28,155 nucleotides of DNA from Bacteroidales bacterium (lineage in GTDB: Bacteria > Bacteroidota > Bacteroidia > Bacteroidales > WCHB1-69), in NCBI GenBank assembly GCA_031266895.1, contig JAISAD010000020.1, forward strand, positions 1 to 28,155, in the 5' to 3' direction. The number at the start of each line of letters is the position of its first letter. The first letter of the stretch is position 1. Shown here in pieces: positions 1 through 7,226 of the stretch. The translations under genes were made by a program, and so were the position numbers. The notes under the pieces are model-generated. The model ran no database searches, had not been told where the DNA came from, and worked only from the letters and a program-made list of their open reading frames with translations.

Positions 1-378
1 GTTGCTGGATGAGGCGATGACTGCACACTTTCCCCCACCCGCTGTTCCTGCCTTACCCGCGCAGGAAAGGGAAGACGCGCAGGGAAATAAAAAAACAGAG
101 AGTCTCGCGCAGGGCAAGGCGGAAAACCTGCCAATCTTTAAAGTGTACTGCAACAAGACTACCAATAGAATCCTGCAGGACATTGGCAGGAGCTGCGGCA
201 TCGGCACCCATCTCACCTGCCACGTGGCGCGGCACACCTTTGCCACCCTCTCCCTGCAGCTGGGCATTCCGATAGAGGTAGTGAGCAGGCTGCTGGGGCA
301 CACCAGCCTGAAAACTACCCTAATCTACGCCAAAGTCGTGGATGAGGTCAAGGTGAGAGAGATGAAGAAGTGGGATTG
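1..378. repeat. Left arm of inverted repeat (pairs with 27778-28155)
   Basis: The first 119 nt are identical to the reverse complement of the last 119 nt of the window. From position 120 the arms diverge by scattered silent changes up to the integrase stop codon, where similarity ends. Overall about 95.5% identity by my count. The exact 119-nt identity at the sequence ends looks like a shared assembly-graph overlap, not a biological terminus. Confidence 0.9.
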
Positions 379-379
379 A
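2..379 (+). CDS. Tyrosine recombinase/integrase, C-terminal part (5' end outside window), copy A
   Basis: The C-terminal catalytic part of a phage-type tyrosine recombinase, which cuts and rejoins DNA through a covalent phosphotyrosine. In the 125 visible residues I see the H-x-x-R box (H74, R77 within HVARHTF), the second His in LLGH (H100) and the nucleophile Tyr in LIYAK (Y109), then a short tail to TGA. The first catalytic Arg and the DNA-binding domain lie upstream of the window, so position 2 is not a true start. Residues about 10-44 are an Ala/Pro/Gln/Lys-rich hydrophilic stretch that looks like an insertion compared with usual Bacteroidota integrases. Base composition is GC-rich with CTG-dominated leucine codons, unlike the neighbouring core genes, which suggests acquisition. 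A near-identical inverted copy ends the window at the other side. Whether the full gene is intact cannot be seen. Confidence 0.9.
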   Translation: MLDEAMTAHFPPPAVPALPAQEREDAQGNKKTESLAQGKAENLPIFKVYCNKTTNRILQDIGRSCGIGTHLTCHVARHTFATLSLQLGIPIEVVSRLLGHTSLKTTLIYAKVVDEVKVREMKKWD

Positions 380-419
380 GTATAAAAATATATTTTTCGA
401 CTGTTTATCTAACAATTTT

Positions 420-2444
420 TTAATACTCCTTAATCATGATTTCTATCTCCTTAATTTCATCGCGCAGTTGAGCAGCTTGCATAAAATCGAGGGCTTTTAC
501 GGCCTTCTCCATCTCTTTGCGCAACTGTTTCAGGCGCACTTGCAACTGCTCTTTGTTGAGCATTTTTGCCATGGGACGTTCAGCCGCCTCAAAACCTTGT
601 TCTTCTTTCATAACGTAGGTGGAGGAAAAACGCCGTTTCTGTCCATCCTTATAAGCAAGTGAAGGCATTTCTTCCGATTTTGATACTCCTTTTGGAGTAA
701 TATTATGCGCTTCATTATAAGCCATTTGCTTGGTGCGGCGGCGGTTAGTTTCATCCATAGTAGCCTGCATGGACTGAGTAACTTTATTGGCATAAAAAAT
801 TACGTGTCCGTTAAGATGACGCGCCGCCCGTCCTGCCGTTTGGGTAAGCGAGCGCTCATTGCGCAAAAAGCCCTCTTTGTCGGCATCCATAATGGCTACC
901 AACGACACTTCAGGCAAGTCTAACCCCTCGCGCAGCAGATTTACGCCCACCAACACGTCAATAGCGCCAAAACGCAGGTCTTTAAGAATTTCAACCCGCT
1001 CCAGAGTTTCTATATCTGAATGAATGTATTGTGTTTTAACGCCTATTCGTATCAGATATGACGACAACTCCTCTGCCATGCGCTTGGTAAGCGTGGTAAC
1101 CAGCACCCGCTCGCCTTTACTTACTGTCAACTCAATTTCCTCCAACAGGTCGTCCACCTGATTGTCGGCAGGGCGCACCTCAATAGGCGGGTCAAGAAGA
1201 CCGGTAGGACGTACAATTTGTTCCACAATTATGCCGCCCGATTTCTCCAGTTCGTACTTGGCCGGCGTGGCACTCACATAAATAGTTTGTCCAACCAGCA
1301 TTTCAAATTCATGAAAACGCAACGGACGATTGTCTAAAGCCGCCGGCAGTCGGAATCCATAGTCAACCAAATTAATTTTGCGGGAACGATCACCTCCAAA
1401 CATTGCCCCAATTTGCGACACGGTAACATGGCTTTCGTCAATCACTGTGATGAAATCATCGGGAAAAAAGTCTAAAACACAAAAAGGACGATCTCCCGGA
1501 TTACGCCCGTCGAAATAACGAGAATAATTTTCAATGCCCGAACAATAGCCCAGTTCCTTCATCATCTCTACATCATAGTTTACGCGATCTTCCAACCGCT
1601 TTGCTTCCAAATGCTTATCAAGCAATTTTAGATACTCGATTTGCATGCCCAGATCTAATTTAATTTGATTAATGGCATGGTTCATAGAATCTTGCGAAGT
1701 AACAAAAAGATTGGCAGGATAGACCGTAAGACTGTCTAAAGATTGAATTTTTGCCCCATTGCCGGGTTCAATTTCAGCAATGGATTCAATTTCGTTTTCC
1801 CAAAAAATAATTCGGTAGGCATTGTCATTGTAAGGCGGAAAAATATCGACCGTATCGCCTTTCACACGGAATTTGGCCGGTTCGAGTGTTACTTCCGTAC
1901 GCGAATAGAGGCTATTGACAAACGCATAAAGCAGCTGATTTCTGTCAATAACTTTGCCGGTATGAATATTAATGACATTTTTAGCAAAGTCGTCAGGGTT
2001 TCCAATGCCATAAATACATGATACGGAGGCCACTACAATCACATCACGCCTTCCGGAAAGCAGTGTTGAGGTGGTTCTGAGTCTTAATTTTTCGATCTCA
2101 TCATTAATTGAAAGGTCTTTTTCAATATAGGTATTGGTGGTCGGAAGATAGGCCTCCGGCTGGTAATAGTCATAGTAAGAGACAAAATATTCTACCGCAT
2201 TTTGTGGAAAAAACTGCTTAAATTCGCTATAAAGTTGAGCAGCCAGCGTCTTATTGTGGCTCAAAATCAGTGCCGGCCGTTGCACCTCTTGGAGCATGTT
2301 GGCAATGGTAAACGTTTTGCCAGAGCCAGTAACACCCAGCAATGTTTGCGCTGCATCGCCCCGCTGCAACCCTTCTACCAATTGTCGGATAGCGGAAGGC
2401 TGATCGCCACTTGGTTGAAAACGAGACTCTAATTTAAAATTCAT
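420..2444 (-). CDS. uvrB: Excinuclease ABC subunit B
   Basis: Damage-verifying helicase-like ATPase of nucleotide excision repair. It is loaded by UvrA and then recruits UvrC. The 674-residue length is normal for the family. Visible features: Walker A GVTGSGKT (residues 37-44), the Tyr-rich beta-hairpin YYDYYQPEAYLP (90-101) that inserts between DNA strands, a DEAD-type box VIDESH in the middle, motif VI QTAGRAAR, and a C-terminal UVR motif for contact with UvrC. The start is the ATG at 2444, immediately giving the family-typical N-terminus MNFKLESRFQPSGDQP. The stop lies 40 nt from the convergent integrase fragment. A small reading frame upstream overlaps the first bases of uvrB, and a Bacteroidota-type promoter lies at 2871-2903. 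uvrA is in the same window but in another transcription unit. Confidence 0.98.
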   Translation of the reverse strand: MNFKLESRFQPSGDQPSAIRQLVEGLQRGDAAQTLLGVTGSGKTFTIANMLQEVQRPALILSHNKTLAAQLYSEFKQFFPQNAVEYFVSYYDYYQPEAYLPTTNTYIEKDLSINDEIEKLRLRTTSTLLSGRRDVIVVASVSCIYGIGNPDDFAKNVINIHTGKVIDRNQLLYAFVNSLYSRTEVTLEPAKFRVKGDTVDIFPPYNDNAYRIIFWENEIESIAEIEPGNGAKIQSLDSLTVYPANLFVTSQDSMNHAINQIKLDLGMQIEYLKLLDKHLEAKRLEDRVNYDVEMMKELGYCSGIENYSRYFDGRNPGDRPFCVLDFFPDDFITVIDESHVTVSQIGAMFGGDRSRKINLVDYGFRLPAALDNRPLRFHEFEMLVGQTIYVSATPAKYELEKSGGIIVEQIVRPTGLLDPPIEVRPADNQVDDLLEEIELTVSKGERVLVTTLTKRMAEELSSYLIRIGVKTQYIHSDIETLERVEILKDLRFGAIDVLVGVNLLREGLDLPEVSLVAIMDADKEGFLRNERSLTQTAGRAARHLNGHVIFYANKVTQSMQATMDETNRRRTKQMAYNEAHNITPKGVSKSEEMPSLAYKDGQKRRFSSTYVMKEEQGFEAAERPMAKMLNKEQLQVRLKQLRKEMEKAVKALDFMQAAQLRDEIKEIEIMIKEY

Positions 2445-2730
2445 TGAACATTTTATGAACAGGATTATTTACTGCAAATATTTTATTTAATATTTGCAGA
2501 TTTGATATTTTTACAGATTTTTGGCCTTTAAAATTTACCAATAAAATGCAACTGGGCAAATCGTTTCTGGCAATAGTCGTGTTAAATGCAACTCCGGTAT
2601 TATGACTGCCTTCGTGAGCTTCCACATTACGGGTTTTAATATCCTCGATAAACATATACTGTTCACCAGGAGCCAACATTATGGCTTGACGTGCGCCGGA
2701 AAAATTCATCTCTTCATTTTTTACATGCAA
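2434..2730 (-). CDS. Possible small hypothetical protein upstream of uvrB
   Basis: A 98-residue reading frame that I do not recognise. It ends 11 nt inside the start of uvrB, the kind of overlap seen in translationally coupled genes. Its codons look like those of neighbouring genes (many GCC, GGC, AAA, ATT), and a promoter-like element lies upstream on the same strand. The protein contains GARQAIMLAPGEQYMFIEDI and no signal peptide or membrane segment. The start is unclear: ATG at 2730 or an internal ATG nine codons in-frame later (MNFSGARQ). The frame stays open, without an ATG, for a further 75 or so bases upstream, so it could also be the remnant of a longer gene. It could equally be a chance frame in the uvrB leader. 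Confidence 0.4.
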   Translation of the reverse strand: MHVKNEEMNFSGARQAIMLAPGEQYMFIEDIKTRNVEAHEGSHNTGVAFNTTIARNDLPSCILLVNFKGQKSVKISNLQILNKIFAVNNPVHKMFNEF

Positions 2731-2870
2731 ATACGTGTTTTTGTGCGTAAATTCCGAAATGAGTTAAAGTAGCTACTATTGGTGTTCCAAAGTAAAACCA
2801 ACTTTCTCAGTTAAGCGGAAAATCATTATCATCCAATTATTATAACTTTTATGATTTTAAAATTAAAGTG

Positions 2871-2903
2871 CAAAGATACAAAAAAACGGGTAAAAAAAAC
2901 AAA
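2871..2903 (-). promoter_or_regulatory. Bacteroidota-type promoter toward uvrB
   Basis: On the minus strand a -7 element TATCTTTG (2878-2871) is preceded, after exactly 21 bp, by a -33 element TTTG (2903-2900). This matches the TTTG / TAnnTTTG pattern of the primary sigma factor in this phylum. It points to the small frame at 2434-2730 and uvrB. Confidence 0.7.
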
Positions 2904-2926
2904 ATAATTGTTCTGACAGTTATTTT

Positions 2927-2959
2927 TTTGATGTGCTATGAAAAAAAATCTTACTTTTG
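2927..2959 (+). promoter_or_regulatory. Bacteroidota-type promoter for the NfeD-flotillin operon
   Basis: TTTG at 2927-2930, a 21-bp spacer, then TACTTTTG at 2952-2959. The ATG of the NfeD-type gene follows about 32 nt later. It is divergent from the minus-strand promoter at 2871-2903 and has the same spacer length, which strengthens both calls. Confidence 0.75.
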
Positions 2960-2991
2960 CAATAATTTTATGAACACAAAATAAGAAAAAT

Positions 2992-3555
2992 ATGGAATGG
3001 TTAAATTCATTGGAAGCGGTGCTTAAAATTTATTGGATTATCGCAGGAACGGCTTCTTTAATATTTGTAATCCAAATGATTATGACTTTTATAGGGATGG
3101 ACAGCCATGATGGATTGAACGCTGATTTTGACGGCGATACTTCAATGGATGGCCCTTTTCAATTCTTTTCATTGCGCAATTTAGTGAATTTTTTCTTAGG
3201 TTTCGGCTGGGGCGGTGTCTGTTTTTACAACACTTTTGAAGCCAAAATTTGGGTGTCACTCTGTGCCGTTATCACCGGTATTCTCTTTGTACTGCTTTTC
3301 TTTTTATTGATAAAAGCGTTGCTTAAACTCAACAAAGACAATACATTCCATATCGAAAATACACTTAATCAAACTGCTGATGTCTATTTGGCCATTCCTG
3401 CTGAAAAATCAGGCAAAGGCATTATCCAAATCAGCGTAAAGGGGTCGGTGCATGAAATTGCTGCCCTGACCAACCAGGAAAAAATAGCGACCGGCGCCAA
3501 AGTACATGTGGTCGAAATTATTGATAATCAAACTGTTTTAGTAACTAAAATTTAA
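2992..3555 (+). CDS. NfeD-type membrane protein with OB-fold, flotillin partner
   Basis: A 187-residue membrane protein read as the NfeD/YqiJ partner of flotillin. Membrane segments are visible at about residues 12-35 and 86-112, with a further hydrophobic stretch at about 62-79. A soluble C-terminal region of about 65 residues (from about 122) is rich in short beta strands and fits the small OB-fold of NfeD proteins. The link between the first two hydrophobic segments is acidic (DSHDGLNADFDGD). The flotillin gene starts only 5 nt after the stop, the usual arrangement for this pair. In other bacteria such pairs act in membrane domain organisation; the function here is inferred. There is no serine-protease domain, so this is the short form of the family. 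A strong promoter match precedes it. Confidence 0.8.
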   Translation: MEWLNSLEAVLKIYWIIAGTASLIFVIQMIMTFIGMDSHDGLNADFDGDTSMDGPFQFFSLRNLVNFFLGFGWGGVCFYNTFEAKIWVSLCAVITGILFVLLFFLLIKALLKLNKDNTFHIENTLNQTADVYLAIPAEKSGKGIIQISVKGSVHEIAALTNQEKIATGAKVHVVEIIDNQTVLVTKI

Positions 3556-3560
3556 ATCTC

Positions 3561-5087
3561 ATGAATCCTGTCTATTTAATTGTCATTGCTGTCGTAGTCG
3601 GCTTTATCCTGATTATGGCGCTTGTTTCACGTTATAAACGCTGTCCATCCGACAAAATTTTGGTGGTTTACGGCAATACCGGCGGCTCCTCTGCGAAGTG
3701 TATTCACGGCGGCGGCGCTTTTATATGGCCGGTCATTCAAGATTATGCCTTTCTTGATTTGAAACCTATTTCCATTGAGGCTAATCTTACCAATGCGCTC
3801 AGTAAGCAAAATATCCGCGTGGATGTACCCTGCCGTTTCACAATCGCCATTTCTACCGAAGCACAACACATGAATTCTGCCGCCGAAAGGCTATTGGGAC
3901 TTAGTCCGTCGCAAATTCAGGAATTGGCTAAAGACATGCTTTTCGGACAGTTACGTCTTGTAATTGCCACAATGACCATTGAGGAAATTAATTCAGATCG
4001 AGACAAGTTTTTAGACAATATTTCTAACAATGTAGATACCGAATTGCGCAAAATCGGATTAAAGCTTATCAATGTGAATGTTACCGACATCACAGACGAG
4101 TCAGGCTATATTGTGGCACTGGGTCAGGAAGCTGCTGCAAGGGCTATTAATGAAGCCAAAATTTCGGTAGCCGAACAGGAAAAGATAGGCGAAACCGGTA
4201 AGGCCAATGCCGACCGTGAGCGTGATACGCAGATTGCCGAAACGTTGCGAGACAGGGACGTGAAAATTGCTATAACCAAGAAAGACAAAGAGATAAGCAT
4301 TGCTGCTGCGATAAAAGACGAGTCGATTGGAAAAGCGGAAGCCGAGCGTGATACGCGCGTGAAGACCTCCGAAGCGAATGCAATTGCCATTCAGGGCGAA
4401 AACGCGGCGAAAGTGCAAATTGCTAATTCCGACGCTGCCCGCCGCGAAAAAGAAGCTGAAGCATTGCGTCTGGCTATTGCTGCCGAAAAGGTGCAACAGG
4501 CCAAGGCGCTCGAAGAGTCTTATTTAGCCGAACAGAAAGCCGAAACGGTACGACAGGAACGGGAGCGTGCTTCTCAGGTGGCCAATATTGTGGTGCCTGC
4601 TGAGATTGCCAAGCAGAAAGCTATTATTGACGCCGAAGCACAGGCTGAAAAATTGCGCGTGAACGCCAAAGGAGAAGCGGATGCTATTTTTGCCAAAATG
4701 GAAGCCGAAGCTAAAGGTCTTTATGAGATTTTGACCAAACAGGCACAAGGCTATGAAAAGGTAGTGCAAGCTGCCGGCGATGCACAAAATGCTTATCAAT
4801 TGCTGCTTATCGAAAAATTACCTGAATTGGTTAAAACTCAGGTAGAGGCTATCAAGAATATTAAAATTGACAAAATTACCGTTTGGGATAGCGCTAACGG
4901 TGGCGAAAGCAATACCACAACCGCCAGTTTTATTGCCGGTTTAATGAAAGCCGTTCCTCCTCTCAACGACCTGTTTAACCAGGCCGGCATGGATTTGCCC
5001 GACTATCTGGGCAAGTCGAAAGCACTAAAAGAGATGCAAAAAACGGAAAAGCCTAAAGAAGAACCTAAAAATAAGAAGCAAGAGTAG
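3561..5087 (+). CDS. Flotillin / SPFH-domain protein (YqiK-FloT type)
   Basis: A 508-residue flotillin, a scaffold protein of membrane microdomains. An N-terminal membrane anchor is at about residues 3-23, followed by the SPFH domain (about 25-200, with SDKILVVYG and the ALSKQNIRVDVPC region). Next is a long Ala/Glu/Lys-rich coiled coil (about 205-400) with repeated EAERD and EAEAL-like heptads, then a C-terminal segment with LIEKLPELVKTQVEAIKNIK that is typical of flotillins. The last 20 or so residues are charged (Lys/Glu/Pro) and probably disordered. It follows the NfeD-type gene by 5 nt and is surely co-transcribed with it. Length and domain order are normal. Long antisense frames across the coiled coil are a side effect of its biased composition. 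Confidence 0.95.
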   Translation: MNPVYLIVIAVVVGFILIMALVSRYKRCPSDKILVVYGNTGGSSAKCIHGGGAFIWPVIQDYAFLDLKPISIEANLTNALSKQNIRVDVPCRFTIAISTEAQHMNSAAERLLGLSPSQIQELAKDMLFGQLRLVIATMTIEEINSDRDKFLDNISNNVDTELRKIGLKLINVNVTDITDESGYIVALGQEAAARAINEAKISVAEQEKIGETGKANADRERDTQIAETLRDRDVKIAITKKDKEISIAAAIKDESIGKAEAERDTRVKTSEANAIAIQGENAAKVQIANSDAARREKEAEALRLAIAAEKVQQAKALEESYLAEQKAETVRQERERASQVANIVVPAEIAKQKAIIDAEAQAEKLRVNAKGEADAIFAKMEAEAKGLYEILTKQAQGYEKVVQAAGDAQNAYQLLLIEKLPELVKTQVEAIKNIKIDKITVWDSANGGESNTTTASFIAGLMKAVPPLNDLFNQAGMDLPDYLGKSKALKEMQKTEKPKEEPKNKKQE

Positions 5088-5163
5088 ATTTGATGATAAT
5101 AACCGTACTTGTTCCGTTTTGAGATAACCTATTTAAACTTATTTCAAGACGAAGCATGGTTGT

Positions 5164-5532
5164 TTAGCTATTCAAATAATCCTCTTCCACAGTTACGGAA
5201 ACCGACTCCGTTTTGCCTCCAATTGAAGGATTTAGTTTATAAACGGTAACGGTAGCGTATGCAATTTGCGGAAAAACCGCTTTCAATTGCGTTAAAATGC
5301 GATAGGCAATAGATTCCAAAATATTGGCCGGGTGGCTGATAATTTTTTTGATTTCGGCGTAAACTTGCTGATAATTAATCGTTTTACAAATATCATCGGT
5401 AACAGCAGCCTCTTCAGCATGACATACCAAAACGGTATCTATTTTAAATCGAGTGCCGATAATTTTTTCCTCTTGAAAACAGCCATGATAGGCATAAAAT
5501 TCCATGCCTTTAAGAGAAATGGTATATTTCAT
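5164..5532 (-). CDS. folB: Dihydroneopterin aldolase
   Basis: A 122-residue enzyme of folate synthesis that cleaves 7,8-dihydroneopterin to 6-hydroxymethyl-dihydropterin and glycolaldehyde. Family marks: N-terminal ISLKGMEFYAYHG followed by the acidic pair E21-E22, NYQQVY (53-58), the LES-IAYRIL helix (72-80) and a C-terminal VYKLNPSIGG stretch whose Lys99 matches the conserved active-site lysine. The ATG at 5532 gives the normal family length. An in-frame extension to 5670 would run through the promoter region and into the divergent apt gene, so I rejected it. No other folate gene is adjacent. It is divergent from apt with only 82 nt between the starts. Confidence 0.93.
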   Translation of the reverse strand: MKYTISLKGMEFYAYHGCFQEEKIIGTRFKIDTVLVCHAEEAAVTDDICKTINYQQVYAEIKKIISHPANILESIAYRILTQLKAVFPQIAYATVTVYKLNPSIGGKTESVSVTVEEDYLNS

Positions 5533-5554
5533 ACGATATGATTTTTGTAAAATG

Positions 5555-5562
5555 CAAAAATA
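5555..5562 (-). promoter_or_regulatory. -7 element for folB
   Basis: TATTTTTG on the minus strand, 22 nt before the folB ATG, matches TAnnTTTG. No TTTG is found at the right distance upstream, so only the -7 half is supported. Confidence 0.45.
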
Positions 5563-5587
5563 CGAAAATACGTTATATCTTTTTTTG

Positions 5588-5595
5588 TATTTTTG
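5588..5595 (+). promoter_or_regulatory. -7 element for apt
   Basis: TATTTTTG followed by GCAAAA, 19 nt before the apt ATG. It is back-to-back with the folB element, so the two promoters share the 82-nt divergent gap. No clear -33 element. Confidence 0.5.
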
Positions 5596-5614
5596 CAAAA
5601 TCAAATTTTTGGCA

Positions 5615-6127
5615 ATGATAGATGTAAACAAAGTAAGAATTGTAGAAGATTTTCCTGAAAAGGGCATCAAATTTTATGATATTACGACAATTCTTAATGA
5701 CCCGGAAACTTTTGACGGGATATTCCAAACTTTGGTAGCTGCAGCCCGACAGTTGAATCCCGAAGTGATTGTGGGTTTGGAGGCACGTGGCTTTTATTTT
5801 GCGCCTGCATTGGCACTGGAACTGAAGATACCATTTGCCCCTATTCGTAAAAAGGGAAAATTACCTTACAAAACTTATAGTGAATCTTACGCTCTGGAGT
5901 ATGGAACTGCTCAAATTGAGATACATCAGGATGCCATGCCTTTCGGAAAGCGTGTGTTGATTTTGGATGATATTCTGGCTACTGGCGGTACAGCAAGTGC
6001 AGCGGCGCGATTAGTCGAAAATTTTAAACCGATTTCTGTCAACTATCTCTTTTTTATGGAATTAACAAGTTTGGCAGGCCGAAAAAAATTGGGCAATGCC
6101 CCGATTAGAACACTGGTTTCTATTTGA
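5615..6127 (+). CDS. apt: Adenine phosphoribosyltransferase
   Basis: A 170-residue cytosolic purine-salvage enzyme: adenine plus PRPP gives AMP plus pyrophosphate. The PRPP-binding signature VLILDDILATGGT is at residues 114-126. VGLEARGF (53-60) and IRKKGKLPY (77-85) match the base- and phosphate-binding loops. The ATG at 5615 gives normal length; the frame is open back to 5504 but that would overlap folB and its promoter. ilvE starts 40 nt after the stop on the same strand and may be co-transcribed. The nucleoside-type transporter at 17477-18694 may serve the same salvage route, although it is not linked in an operon. Confidence 0.97.
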   Translation: MIDVNKVRIVEDFPEKGIKFYDITTILNDPETFDGIFQTLVAAARQLNPEVIVGLEARGFYFAPALALELKIPFAPIRKKGKLPYKTYSESYALEYGTAQIEIHQDAMPFGKRVLILDDILATGGTASAAARLVENFKPISVNYLFFMELTSLAGRKKLGNAPIRTLVSI

Positions 6128-6167
6128 TTTTTTGCAGAAAATATATAATCTTAAAAACATAAATTTT

Positions 6168-7193
6168 ATGGAGAATATTGATTGGAAGAATTTAACCTTT
6201 GGTTATCTCAAAACTAATTACAACATTCGTTGTTATTTTAAAGACGGAAAATGGAGCGATTTGGAAATCAGCGACTCAGAAAAATTTTCAATTCATATAG
6301 CGGCAACTTGTTTGCACTATGGACAAGAGGCTTTTGAGGGATTAAAAGCTTTCAGAGGCAAAGATGGCAAAGTGCGCCTGTTCCGGTGGGATGAAAACAG
6401 CAAGCGGCTTCAAAATTCCGCCGAAGCGGTGATGATGCAACCTGTTCCCAATGAAATTTTTAAAAAGGCAGTAATTGAAGCGGTAAAAATGAACGCTAAC
6501 TTTATCCCGCCTTACGGTACGAATGGTTCATTATACATACGACCCTTATTGATTGGCACAGGCGAACGTATTGGCGTAAAGCCGGCCGACGAATACACCT
6601 TTATTGTTTTTGTATCGCCGGTAGGGCCCTATTTTAAAGAGGGATTTCGTCCGGTAAAAATGCAGATTGCCCGTGATTATGATCGCGCTGCTCCTCTGGG
6701 AACCGGTCATGTGAAAATTGGAGGTAACTATGCTGCCAGCTTGCGCGCCAGCGAAAGAGCACATCATGAAGGCTTTTCTTCCTGTTTTTTCCTGGATTCT
6801 AAAACCAAAACCAAAATTGATGAAGCCGGTCCGGCTAATTTCTTTGCCATTAAAAATGGGGTCTATATCACCCCAAAATCACCCTCCATTTTACCCTCTA
6901 TTACCAATATGAGTCTCAGGGTTTTAGCTGCTGAATTAGGATTAAAGGTGGAAGAACGGGATATTATGGTGGACGAGTTGAATTCCTTTGAAGAAGGAGG
7001 TGCTTGCGGCACGGCAGCCGTTATTTCACCTATTAGCGAAATTCAAGATAGAGAAACCGGCGCAGTTTATAAATTTGCTTCCGGCAACAAAGAGGCCGGC
7101 CAGTGGTGTAAAAAACTGTATGAAAGATTGCAAGGCATTCAATACGGCGAATATCCCGACACCCACAACTGGTGCCTGGAAATTGAGTGCTAA
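6168..7193 (+). CDS. ilvE: Branched-chain amino acid aminotransferase
   Basis: A 341-residue PLP enzyme of fold type IV that interconverts leucine, isoleucine and valine with their 2-oxo acids using glutamate/2-oxoglutarate. Marks: LHYGQEAFEGLKAFR (49-63), the PLP lysine in GHVKIGGNYAAS (K183), and the phosphate-loop region FEEGGACGTAAVISP toward the C-terminus. The length and these motifs fit the larger (type II) branch of the family rather than the E. coli type. The start at 6168 excludes an in-frame extension that would overlap the end of apt. It converges with murG, leaving 33 nt between stops. Confidence 0.95.
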   Translation: MENIDWKNLTFGYLKTNYNIRCYFKDGKWSDLEISDSEKFSIHIAATCLHYGQEAFEGLKAFRGKDGKVRLFRWDENSKRLQNSAEAVMMQPVPNEIFKKAVIEAVKMNANFIPPYGTNGSLYIRPLLIGTGERIGVKPADEYTFIVFVSPVGPYFKEGFRPVKMQIARDYDRAAPLGTGHVKIGGNYAASLRASERAHHEGFSSCFFLDSKTKTKIDEAGPANFFAIKNGVYITPKSPSILPSITNMSLRVLAAELGLKVEERDIMVDELNSFEEGGACGTAAVISPISEIQDRETGAVYKFASGNKEAGQWCKKLYERLQGIQYGEYPDTHNWCLEIEC

Positions 7194-7226
7194 CGGCAAG
7201 TTAGCCAGCTCGTCATTTATATCGTT

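Noticed and set aside
3627..3869. Antisense frame of 80 codons at the start of the flotillin gene
   Set aside because: Fully inside a confidently assigned gene, without recognisable features.
4101..4496. Long antisense reading frames (131 and 88 codons) in the flotillin gene
   Set aside because: They lie opposite the Ala/Glu/Lys-rich coiled coil, whose codon bias removes stops on the other strand. The translations are Phe/Leu/Ser-rich with no family features.
5504..5614. A 37-residue N-terminal extension of Apt
   Set aside because: It overlaps the folB start and the promoter elements; the family length fits the ATG at 5615.
5533..5670. A 46-residue N-terminal extension of FolB
   Set aside because: It runs through both -7 elements and into apt; FolB is normally about 120 residues.
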